Origin: CAJUPY01 sp051871275
Lineage (GTDB): Bacteria > Bacteroidota > Bacteroidia > Bacteroidales > Muribaculaceae
Reading direction: 5' to 3'
DNA: 8,208 nt
Assembly: GCA_051871275.1 (NCBI GenBank)
Contig: JBJECR010000115.1
Coordinates: 1 to 8,208 of the forward strand
Below, piece after piece: positions 1 through 5,553 of the stretch. Positions within the stretch are counted from its first letter, which is position 1; every line of letters starts with the position of its first letter. Position numbers and translations under genes: made by a program. The notes beneath the pieces were generated by a model, which was given only the letters and a program-made list of their open reading frames with translations, ran no database searches and had not been told where the DNA came from.

Positions 1-218
1 CAGGTTCGCTCCGTAAGATACCAAGTGCCGCAAGCTCTTCAAGCTTGCATCTTGATGTTATCCCGAGCTGTTTGGCAGGTTCGCTCCGTAAGATACCGAG
101 TGCCGCAAGCTCCGCCGAGCTTGCATCTTGACGTCATCCCGAGTTGTTTGGCAGGTTCGCTCCGTAAGATACCAAGTGCCGCAAGCTCTTCAAGCTTGCA
201 TCTTGATGTTATCCCGGT
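1..218 (+). repeat. 75/76-bp tandem repeat, about 2.9 copies
   Basis: Three consecutive units start at 1, 76 and 152, each opening CAGGTTCGCTCCGTAAGATA and ending near ATCCCG. Unit 1 is 75 bp, unit 2 is 76 bp, and unit 3 departs from the pattern after about 216. Each unit carries a hairpin: 30-36 with 42-48, 105-112 with 117-124, and 181-187 with 193-199. Units 1 and 3 have 7-bp stems and a CTTCA loop. Unit 2 differs by several bases but gains a base pair (8-bp stem, CGCC loop), so the structure is retained. The array may begin before the window. The opening of each unit resembles part of the 65-bp repeat at 530-697. No coding potential is believable here. Confidence 0.9.
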
Positions 219-233
219 TTGCTTGACAAATCC

Positions 234-263
234 GTTACCACAACCGAGCCTCTCCAAGGCTCG
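234..263 (+). repeat. Leader plus hairpin A, copy 1
   Basis: The 12-nt leader GTTACCACAACC (234-245) is followed directly by an inverted repeat, GAGCCT (246-251) pairing with AGGCTC (257-262), with a CTCCA loop (252-256). C245 and G263 extend the stem to 7 bp. The leader and loop match the other A elements of the window while the stem sequence is different. No class B hairpin with the usual loop follows here; a short hairpin (270-274 with 278-282) and another at 297-312 stand in that place. Confidence 0.8.
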
Positions 264-412
264 AGATGTGGAAGTATCTTCCCTATCCCTACGTTAAGCC
301 TCTCACGAGGCTGAGCGCAGGGTTTGACTTGTTGCTTTGCTTCGCAACGTGCACCAAGCTAAACCTTGACTAGCACTAAGCAACTGCGTCCGGCTAAAGG
401 GTTCCCACAATT
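264..412 (+). other. Non-coding spacer with small hairpins
   Basis: No gene is supported. Small inverted repeats are visible: GGAAG/CTTCC (270-282), AGCCTC/GAGGCT with a TCAC loop (297-312), and GTTGC/GCAAC (331-348). The segment after 313 matches neither the A nor the B hairpin class and I see no tRNA or known RNA fold. The variant leader GTTCCCACAATT closes it at 401-412. Confidence 0.5.
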
Positions 413-464
413 GCAGTCCTTCCAGGACTGCTCACATGTGCCGTGTCTCCGAAACGGCACATGT
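401..464 (+). repeat. Leader, hairpin A copy 2 and hairpin B copy 1
   Basis: A variant leader (401-412) is followed directly by hairpin A: GCAGTCC (413-419), loop TTCCA (420-424), GGACTGC (425-431). Two bases later comes hairpin B: an 11-bp perfect stem, 434-444 with 454-464, around the loop GTCTCCGAA (445-453). The A stem shares almost nothing with the other A stems, and the B stem (ACATGTGCCGT) is unique in the window, yet both loops are conserved. This is the first complete A-B pair. Confidence 0.85.
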
Positions 465-526
465 CCCGGTTCGCTTCACAGATTCACTTCACAAATCTAT
501 CACCACAACCACGCCCCTCCAGGGCT
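465..526 (+). repeat. Cassette leader and truncated hairpin A copy 3
   Basis: After hairpin B the constant text TCCCGGTTCGCTTCACAG leads into ATTCACTTCACAAATCT and the leader ATCACCACAACC (499-510). Hairpin A follows with GCCC (513-516), CTCCA (517-521) and GGGC (522-525). The left arm begins ACGCCC as in the copy at 5456, but the right arm leaves the expected GGGCGT after GGGC and runs into TTCAGG, the text that normally follows hairpin B. The region from about 476 to 520 recurs, inverted, at the right end of the window (8164-8208). Confidence 0.8.
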
Positions 527-529
527 TCA

Positions 530-696
530 GGTTCACTCCGCAGGTTCGCTTGGGAAGCCGCGGCATGCCGCAGCACTACAGGTGGGTGGCTTCCGGTTCA
601 CTCCGCAGGTTCACTTGGGAAGCCGCGGCATGCCGCAGCACTACAGGTGGGTGGAATCCGGTTCACTCCGCAGGTTCGCTTGGGAAGCCGCGGCAT
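530..696 (+). repeat. 65-bp tandem repeat, about 2.6 copies
   Basis: Units start at 530, 595 and 660, giving an exact 65-bp period. Each unit begins GGTTCACTCCGCAGGTTC and contains TTGGGAAGCCGCGGCAT followed by the 12-bp perfect palindrome GCGGCATGCCGC and CACTACAGGTGGGTGG. Units differ at few positions (for example TTCGCTT versus TTCACTT, and GGCTTCC versus GGAATCC). The third unit stops matching after 696. The same text, minus strand, is found at 7965-8000. Open frames here (for example 366-710) exist only because the repeat lacks stops. Confidence 0.92.
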
Positions 697-815
697 TTGG
701 GGTAAATTAGACTAATTAGCCTAATAAGACGAATTTGGCAGGTTTGTTTTGTGGTGATTCAGCACTGCAAGCTAATTATGCATTATGAATTATGCATTAT
801 GCATTAAGAATAAAT
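697..815 (+). other. AT-rich segment interrupting the third 65-bp unit
   Basis: The third 65-bp unit breaks after GCGGCAT at 696 and resumes at 816 with GCCGCGTCACTACAGGTGGG, so about 119 bp appear inserted within it. The segment is AT-rich, has two TAATTAG/CTAATTAGCC-like motifs near 706-722, and ends in alternating ATTATGCATTATGAATTATG text (774-806). A related stretch (GATTcaGCAC, then ATGCATTATG repeats) occurs on the minus strand at 8043-8095. No ORF, terminal inverted repeat or transposase is visible. The dinucleotide AT flanks both sides, too short to call a target duplication. Confidence 0.6.
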
Positions 816-842
816 GCCGCGTCACTACAGGTGGGTGGAATC
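816..842 (+). repeat. Remainder of the third 65-bp unit
   Basis: GCCGCGTCACTACAGGTGGG and the following GTGGAATC continue the 65-bp unit that breaks at 696. The variant GCCGCGTCAC (instead of GCCGCAGCAC) is shared with the minus-strand copy at 7965-7985, so this fragment is closer to that copy than to its two neighbours. Confidence 0.7.
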
Positions 843-929
843 TCGGGTTTGAAATGCGGGTTTTGGGGCGAATTTTTGGAAAAATGTGGTTTTGTTATAA
901 AAAAATTATGTGGAAAGGGAAAAATGTTT

Positions 930-944
930 TATATTTGCAAAATA
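930..944 (+). promoter_or_regulatory. Candidate Bacteroidetes-type promoter for the beta-helix gene
   Basis: TATATTTG at 930-937 is a perfect match to the TAnnTTTG -7 element of the Bacteroidetes housekeeping sigma factor. Transcription would start near 944 and leave an AT-rich leader of about 90 nt before the ATG at 1033. No TTTG lies at the usual distance of about 20 bp upstream; the nearest (891-894) is too far. The -33 element is therefore weak or absent. No Shine-Dalgarno sequence precedes the ATG, as is normal for this phylum. The 843-1032 stretch holds nothing else I can name. Confidence 0.5.
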
Positions 945-1032
945 TTGAAGAATAACCCTAATGATTAACTTTTGAAAAACTATTTGAGGCTGTTTATGTT
1001 GTAAGTGGCTTTCAAATTAAGTCTATTTTATT

Positions 1033-4000
1033 ATGAAAACGAGGACAAATCATTTCTTTTTGTTTCTGTTGTGTGTATTGTTTTTTTCACACAGTGATGT
1101 TTATGCTTCGGTTGACTGGACTACTAATTTGTGTGGCACCTCCGGAACAATAACTATATCGGATAACGTAGAATTTAAGTGTATGCAGGTTATTCCTGAT
1201 GGTGTTACGGTAACTATCAATGGGTCTTTGGATTCTGACGGAATGCCTATGTATTCCTTTTGGAATAAGTTGTATCTTGATTCGCAATCCACCATATCTA
1301 CAAACGCTTGGTGTATGTTTTCAATAGAGCCGGGTGGAACGCTCATCATCAATAATATGGATATAAACGGAAATGCACACCACACATACAGTGATAGTTT
1401 TGATTTTGCCGGAACTAACGAATCATTTAGGATTGGTGTGGAGCCCGGATGGGAGGACAATGCAGACTATAGGCCATTGCCATACGGTGCTTTTCACAAT
1501 AGCGGGCATCTTGAGTTACATAATTGCAAGGTTCACGATATAGTTTCCAAGCAGTTTTATATTGGGACAGATGAGGAGAACAAAAAAAGACAAGAAAGGT
1601 GGCGTGGAAATGGAACTATCACGATAGCATCAAATCCGCTTGGCAGACTCGCAACAAGCGTGATTCCTTCTGATGGCAAAAGCCTATATACAAAGCTTGT
1701 GAACTGTAAATTTTATGAGAATATATTTTATTCAGGCTCTGTGATTTATACAAGACACTTAAATACAGGAGCAGGAGCTACAAACAAAATTTATATAGAA
1801 AATTGTGAAATTTATCATAATGTACAAAGAGAATGTAATTCCTTGGAAGGAAATCGTTGGGGAGGAATTATCAGAACGGAGGGAAGTAGCAAGGCGGAAA
1901 TTACATTAAAAAACACCACTATTCGCGATAATTTTGCCAATGGAGAGTGTTCAGGAGTGTTTTTCAATGCAAAAAATATTAGTTTTGACGGATGTACTAT
2001 CACGGGTAATAGGACAGAATGGTACGGAGGTGGCTTGCGACTTGAATCAGACTGTACGTTTACGGGAAGTCCGACAACAATAAGCGGCAACTATGCAAAA
2101 CTTTATGGTGGAGGTATTCACTTTTATGGTTATGCAGCAGGTGGCTATTCAGAAGCGGTGGATTGGACATACGATATAAATAGCAATATGATTGTCACTG
2201 ATAACGAAGCCGGAGAAAAAGGTGGAGGTATTGCATTTGATTTCACAGCGAAAACAAAACTGCCTGCAAATTCAACAATAACGGCAAACATTAATGGATG
2301 TACTATTGAAAATAACACAGCCGGACTTTATGGCGGAGGAATCTATGCGGTAAACAATACAGACCCTGCAAAAAATTATAAAATCACTATCAACCTTAAT
2401 GCCGGAAATATAGGCAAGGAAAATGATATCTATTATACAAGGGCTAATAAGGCAAATACCGGAGGAGGTATATACATTGATGGTATGGATATTTCTTCAA
2501 ATCAGCCCGGTGCAATAAATGTGACATGTAATAAGGCAGATTATCGAGGTGGCGGTATTTATTCAAATAATGGCAATGTGACATTTATGGGCAACCTGAA
2601 TTTGACACATAATGTAGCAGACCCATATTATTCAGGTGAAAATCCCGCAGCAGGCGGCGGCTTGTGTATAGAGGGAGGCTCTCTGACGGTGAACAATGCC
2701 ACAGTGAAAAATAATGAATCACGTGATGGTGGAGGTATTTATGCCGGAGGTGGATGTAAGGTAACAATCACGGAAGGTAATATTTCAGGCAATACGTCAC
2801 CTAATGGTTGGGGTGCGGGCTTACGTGTCAATGATTCTACTGTAGAACTTAAAAACGGAGATATAGAAGGTAACAATTGTACATATAAAGCAGGAGGAAT
2901 TTGCTTGATTAATTCCACTATGAAAATTACCGGTTCCGGTACAATAAAGCAAAATACATCCGGAGAAGATGGTGCCGGCGTATTTGCCCAAAACTCTGAA
3001 TTTACTATGAATAGCGGTACAATATCATGGAACGAAGCAGCAAATAGCGGTGCCGGAATATTTGCACAAAACTCCACCGTGACGGTGAATAATGGTACAA
3101 TCTCCGGAAACACTGCCAATATAAGTGGTGGCGGCATATACTTTGAGCTAACCGAGGCGGTTGAGAAAACGCTTAAGTTTGGTGGCGGTGAAATAAAAAA
3201 CAATCATGCTACAACAGGTTCCGGTGGCGGTGTTTATATCAGCGGACGTCTCAGTGATGGCGTTGTGACTCCTGCGAACTTTATCATGAACGCAGGTACG
3301 GTATCAGGCAACGATGCTCTGCGAGTGGCTACTGACGAAGAAATTGTAGATGACTATAAAGCTGCGGTGAAACTCGGAGCAGGTGGTGGCATTTATATCC
3401 AAGAAGGACATGCAACGCTTGGAGTGGCTGGTAGCAGTGAAAAATGCGAAATCAGTGGTAATACATGCGGACAGTATGGTGGCGGCATATATATGACGAG
3501 TTCGGTAGGAACGGGTGTTTTTTCATCTACACTTACTATGAATAACGGAGTAGTGGACGGTAATACAGCAGGAAAGCGTGGCGGCGGCATCTATATGAAG
3601 CAGTCCGTACTGACGATGAACGGCGGTGACGTGACGCATAATACTGCTACGCGAGAACATGCCGGAGGTATTGACCTTAACAATACCGTATTTACTATGA
3701 CCGGCGGAAATGTGAGCTGGAATAAAGCAGCAAAACGCGGTGGTGGTATTTATTACAATAACGTGGCTGACACCGGCTTAGGAGATGATTGGAAAGACCG
3801 AGATTTCATATTCTCCGGTGGTACTATCTCTCACAATAGTGCAGGAGTGGATTATACAAACAATCCCGGTGAATACGATGCCGCTAAAGCGGGTGAATAC
3901 GGTGGCGGAGTGTGTATTTATACGGGAGCAAACGGTGATACGAATGGTTCAAAGTTAGAGCTCTCCGGTGGAACAATAGAATATAACTATGCAGCCAATG

Positions 4001-5034
4001 GCGGTGGTGTGTATTACAATGGTTGGGGTTGCACAACGCTGACGATTGAAAATACAAATATTGAGAATAACACGTCTTTTATAGGCGGCGGACTGTTGGC
4101 ATACCATGGTGCAATAAAGTACACGAGCGGTCGTATCCGCTTCAATAATGCTAAATTGAGACCCGGGCAAACGGAAAATCTTACAGGTTTCACTATGAAC
4201 CATGAAAATCACTGTACCTGGGATAGCTATGATGATCAAGTGAAGACTAATTTGAGCGGACTTGGCGGCGGCATTTTCGGAAATAGTGTCGATTTGACAA
4301 TAAGTGGTAAGACTTTCGGACTTTATTCCAATCTTGCAGATGTAGCTGCAGATGACCTCCTGATGAATGGTGGTGTAGATGATTATTCTACTACTATCAA
4401 TTTGCCCGAAATCTCTGATATGACTATTGATGGCTTTGATGTGCCGATAGAATCATTATTCTGGGCACAAGACTATATAAAAGACGATACCGGGTATTGG
4501 AATAGACCTGTGGATTCCACAAACGAAGTGTCTATAGACCGTTTCCGCACAAAACTGTATAATATCGCTACCGATATAGGATATATAGAAAGTGGAAAGA
4601 CAAATAATTATTATCGAGACTATATATGTGCAACTCTGGGATATAAACTTGTAGAGGTGACGTTGAAAAAGAGCGGACTTAAGCCCGGTGAGAGTGCTAT
4701 CATCAATCTTTACCGCAAAAATGATGTTCAGCAGTCAGATAAACCGCAGTATCAGGTTGTGTTGACGGGAAATGCGGAGGGTACCACGGTGTCAAGGAAG
4801 GTATATCTTCAGCCGGGTGCATGGACAGTGCTTGAGAGCGACTGGAGTTGGGCATATAATGCAGCAGTAGCGGAAGATACTCCGGAAGCGGAGAAAGCAA
4901 CAGTGCTCGGTCGCCCTGCTATAATCCGCACTCTGATTGATGACAGCTCAAACCGCGTATTTTCTTTCGTGAATGCTCCTAAAGAGAACACTCCGCCTCA
5001 TGCAGAGGACTTGAAGCCTAATGAAATACATTAG
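1033..5034 (+). CDS. Secreted right-handed parallel beta-helix repeat protein
   Basis: This 1333-residue protein starts with a typical signal peptide: K and R at positions 2-4, a hydrophobic core at 8-18, and likely cleavage after VYA at 25. There is no lipobox. Residues about 45-330 read as the opening of a beta-helix (DGVTVTINGSL near 55, then GGTLIINNMDINGN). From about 332 to 1078 there are 23 motifs of the form GGG(I/L/V) or close variants (GAG, AGG), spaced mostly 20-40 residues and alternating with NNTA/SGNTA and TMNGGxI strands. This is the pectin-lyase-like fold also seen in polymorphic outer membrane protein repeats. Residues about 1205-1310 (VTLKKSGLKPGES... GAWTVLESDW) look like a small beta-sandwich. 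The protein ends in a charged tail (PPHAEDLKPNEIH), with no LPxTG motif, membrane helix or recognisable type IX secretion domain. Catalytic residues are not evident. Adhesin or surface display is an inference; the substrate is unknown. The ATG is chosen because it begins the signal peptide. Confidence 0.93.
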   Translation: MKTRTNHFFLFLLCVLFFSHSDVYASVDWTTNLCGTSGTITISDNVEFKCMQVIPDGVTVTINGSLDSDGMPMYSFWNKLYLDSQSTISTNAWCMFSIEPGGTLIINNMDINGNAHHTYSDSFDFAGTNESFRIGVEPGWEDNADYRPLPYGAFHNSGHLELHNCKVHDIVSKQFYIGTDEENKKRQERWRGNGTITIASNPLGRLATSVIPSDGKSLYTKLVNCKFYENIFYSGSVIYTRHLNTGAGATNKIYIENCEIYHNVQRECNSLEGNRWGGIIRTEGSSKAEITLKNTTIRDNFANGECSGVFFNAKNISFDGCTITGNRTEWYGGGLRLESDCTFTGSPTTISGNYAKLYGGGIHFYGYAAGGYSEAVDWTYDINSNMIVTDNEAGEKGGGIAFDFTAKTKLPANSTITANINGCTIENNTAGLYGGGIYAVNNTDPAKNYKITINLNAGNIGKENDIYYTRANKANTGGGIYIDGMDISSNQPGAINVTCNKADYRGGGIYSNNGNVTFMGNLNLTHNVADPYYSGENPAAGGGLCIEGGSLTVNNATVKNNESRDGGGIYAGGGCKVTITEGNISGNTSPNGWGAGLRVNDSTVELKNGDIEGNNCTYKAGGICLINSTMKITGSGTIKQNTSGEDGAGVFAQNSEFTMNSGTISWNEAANSGAGIFAQNSTVTVNNGTISGNTANISGGGIYFELTEAVEKTLKFGGGEIKNNHATTGSGGGVYISGRLSDGVVTPANFIMNAGTVSGNDALRVATDEEIVDDYKAAVKLGAGGGIYIQEGHATLGVAGSSEKCEISGNTCGQYGGGIYMTSSVGTGVFSSTLTMNNGVVDGNTAGKRGGGIYMKQSVLTMNGGDVTHNTATREHAGGIDLNNTVFTMTGGNVSWNKAAKRGGGIYYNNVADTGLGDDWKDRDFIFSGGTISHNSAGVDYTNNPGEYDAAKAGEYGGGVCIYTGANGDTNGSKLELSGGTIEYNYAANGGGVYYNGWGCTTLTIENTNIENNTSFIGGGLLAYHGAIKYTSGRIRFNNAKLRPGQTENLTGFTMNHENHCTWDSYDDQVKTNLSGLGGGIFGNSVDLTISGKTFGLYSNLADVAADDLLMNGGVDDYSTTINLPEISDMTIDGFDVPIESLFWAQDYIKDDTGYWNRPVDSTNEVSIDRFRTKLYNIATDIGYIESGKTNNYYRDYICATLGYKLVEVTLKKSGLKPGESAIINLYRKNDVQQSDKPQYQVVLTGNAEGTTVSRKVYLQPGAWTVLESDWSWAYNAAVAEDTPEAEKATVLGRPAIIRTLIDDSSNRVFSFVNAPKENTPPHAEDLKPNEIH
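2968..3120 (+). repeat. Adjacent near-duplicate coils within the beta-helix gene
   Basis: Two neighbouring repeats in the protein are nearly the same: GAGVFAQNSEFTMNSGTISW is followed 27 residues later by GAGIFAQNSTVTVNNGTISG. The DNA of the two is also similar (GCCGGCGTATTTGCCCAAAA and GCCGGAATATTTGCACAAAA), unlike most other coils, which share only the motif. This suggests a more recent internal duplication than the rest of the helix. Confidence 0.65.
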
Positions 5035-5047
5035 GCAACACCGGGAA

Positions 5048-5107
5048 TGATGGGAAAATGTGAAGCCCTGGAGTGATGGGAAAAATGTGAAGCCCTGGAG
5101 TGATGGG
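5048..5107 (+). repeat. 26/27-bp tandem repeat after the beta-helix gene
   Basis: Units 5048-5073 (26 bp) and 5074-5100 (27 bp) read TGATGGGAAAA... TGTGAAGCCCTGGAG, and a third begins TGATGGG at 5101. The last 12 bases, GAAGCCCTGGAG, equal the left arm and loop of the complete hairpin at 5219-5237, but the right arm is missing. The repeat thus joins half of a hairpin A to a TGATGGG element also found in the microsatellite at 7850-7966. It starts 14 bases after the stop codon. No rho-independent terminator is evident, although AATTTTTTCG follows at 5128. Confidence 0.8.
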
Positions 5108-5184
5108 CTCTTGGAAGAATTAGGCAAATTTTTTCGCTGAATGCCGGGTAAAGCAGAATGAAGTGCCGCGGCGGAGTGAATAGG

Positions 5185-5249
5185 CATCAGCATTGTATCG
5201 GAGATACGATGCTGATGAGAAGCCCTGGAGGGGCTTCAATCGTGGTAAA
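5185..5249 (-). repeat. Leader, hairpin A copy 4 and hairpin B, minus strand
   Basis: On the minus strand a leader (5249-5238, TTTACCACGATT) is followed directly by hairpin A: GAAGCCC/GGGCTTC arms (5219-5225 and 5231-5237) around the loop that reads CTCCA on this strand. One base later is hairpin B: 5185-5199 pairs with 5203-5217 (15 bp, one G-T pair) around a 3-base loop. Its centre reads ATCTCCGAT, the class B core with the flanks now also paired. The text after it (5184-5166, minus strand) keeps ATTCACTCCG and CCGCGGCA from the constant tail. Confidence 0.82.
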
Positions 5250-5251
5250 CG

Positions 5252-5282
5252 CCGGGTTCAGCTTCGGAGAAGCTGAACCCGG
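5252..5282 (-). repeat. 14-bp stem hairpin with GGA triloop
   Basis: CCGGGTTCAGCTTC (5252-5265) pairs perfectly with 5269-5282 around GGA (5266-5268). On the minus strand the centre reads TTCTCCGAA, placing it in class B. It is mirrored by the hairpin at 5411-5441, which shares the CCGGGTT/AACCCGG base of the stem but has a different upper stem. Lying between convergent genes it could protect or end transcripts, but no U-tract follows on either strand. Confidence 0.8.
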
Positions 5283-5306
5283 TGATGGTGAGGAAGATAG
5301 GATATA

Positions 5307-5336
5307 CGAGCTTCGGAGATGCTCGGTTGTGATAAC
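5307..5336 (-). repeat. Leader plus short class B hairpin, minus strand
   Basis: On the minus strand the leader GTTATCACAACC (5336-5325) runs directly into a hairpin with CGAGC/GCTCG arms (5307-5311 and 5321-5325) and a 9-base loop reading ATCTCCGAA. Here a class B loop sits where a class A hairpin normally stands. The leader is complementary, with one mismatch, to the plus-strand leader at 5355-5366. Confidence 0.75.
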
Positions 5337-5354
5337 GAATATTCAAGCAAATCT

Positions 5355-5384
5355 GTTACCACAACCGAACCCCTCCAGGGTTCG
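5355..5384 (+). repeat. Leader plus hairpin A copy 5
   Basis: The perfect leader GTTACCACAACC (5355-5366) is followed directly by GAACCC (5367-5372), CTCCA (5373-5377) and GGGTTC (5378-5383). C5366 and G5384 extend the stem to 7 bp. A 26-base unpaired-looking spacer separates it from the hairpin at 5411, unlike the other A-B pairs, which are 1-2 bases apart. Confidence 0.85.
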
Positions 5385-5410
5385 ATATAGAGATAGTCGC
5401 CTGTCTGTCA

Positions 5411-5441
5411 CCGGGTTAAGTGTCTCCGACACTGAACCCGG
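5411..5441 (+). repeat. 14-bp stem hairpin with TCC triloop
   Basis: 5411-5424 pairs with 5428-5441 around TCC, with one A-G mismatch (5418 and 5434). The centre reads GTCTCCGAC, the class B core. The lower stem CCGGGTT equals that of the mirror hairpin at 5252-5282. The upper stem, AGTGTC against CAGCTTC there, differs but stays paired. Confidence 0.8.
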
Positions 5442-5443
5442 CG

Positions 5444-5504
5444 TTTACCACAACCACGCCCCTCCAGGGCGTGTTGCCCTATCGTATCTCCGAAACGATA
5501 GGGC
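5444..5504 (+). repeat. Leader, hairpin A copy 6 and hairpin B
   Basis: Leader TTTACCACAACC (5444-5455) is followed directly by hairpin A, ACGCCC (5456-5461), CTCCA, GGGCGT (5467-5472), extendable by C5455-G5473. Two bases later is hairpin B, GCCCTATCGT (5476-5485) pairing with 5495-5504 around ATCTCCGAA. This A-B pair is nearly the same, sequence included, as the minus-strand pair at 8125-8175. The tail TTCCGGTTCTCTTCGCAGG follows at 5505 and runs to the end of tilS. Confidence 0.88.
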
Positions 5505-5553
5505 TTCCGGTTCTCTTCGCAGGCTCATCTCGGATGCCGTGGCATTGGAGAAA

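Larger units (their letters stand above)
5108..5553. repeat. Large imperfect inverted repeat between convergent genes
   Basis: The region is symmetrical about GAATATTC near 5337-5344. Reading outward on each side the order is the same: leader, variable hairpin, spacer of 24-26 bases, a CCGGGTT-based 14-bp hairpin, GGCGTTTACCAC, hairpin A, hairpin B, constant tail. The two arms (5336 down to about 5166, and 5355 up to about 5523) share constant parts but differ in most stem sequences. No gene is supported here. The open frame at 5158-5619 is an artefact of the repeats and antisense tilS sequence. Confidence 0.75.

Noticed and set aside
300..412. Small RNA or tRNA gene
   Set aside because: No cloverleaf, no recognisable T-arm or other family motif; only short local inverted repeats are present.
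401..526. Integron attC sites
   Set aside because: The hairpins have variable stems, but no paired RYYYAAC/GTTRRRY core sites flank them, no cassette ORFs lie between them and no integrase is present.
366..710. 114-residue ORF and two overlapping ones in other frames
   Set aside because: All lie in the 65-bp repeat and hairpins; several frames are open at once and the translation repeats itself. No promoter or homology is apparent.
697..815. Insertion sequence or MITE
   Set aside because: No terminal inverted repeats and only a 2-base flank in common; too short and featureless to call.
1..850. CRISPR array
   Set aside because: The repeats are 65-76 bp with no unique 30-40 bp spacers of constant length, and the units are near-identical throughout.
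5252..5282. Rho-independent terminator
   Set aside because: The stem is strong but no U-tract follows on either strand, and the same fold occurs as part of the repeat family elsewhere.
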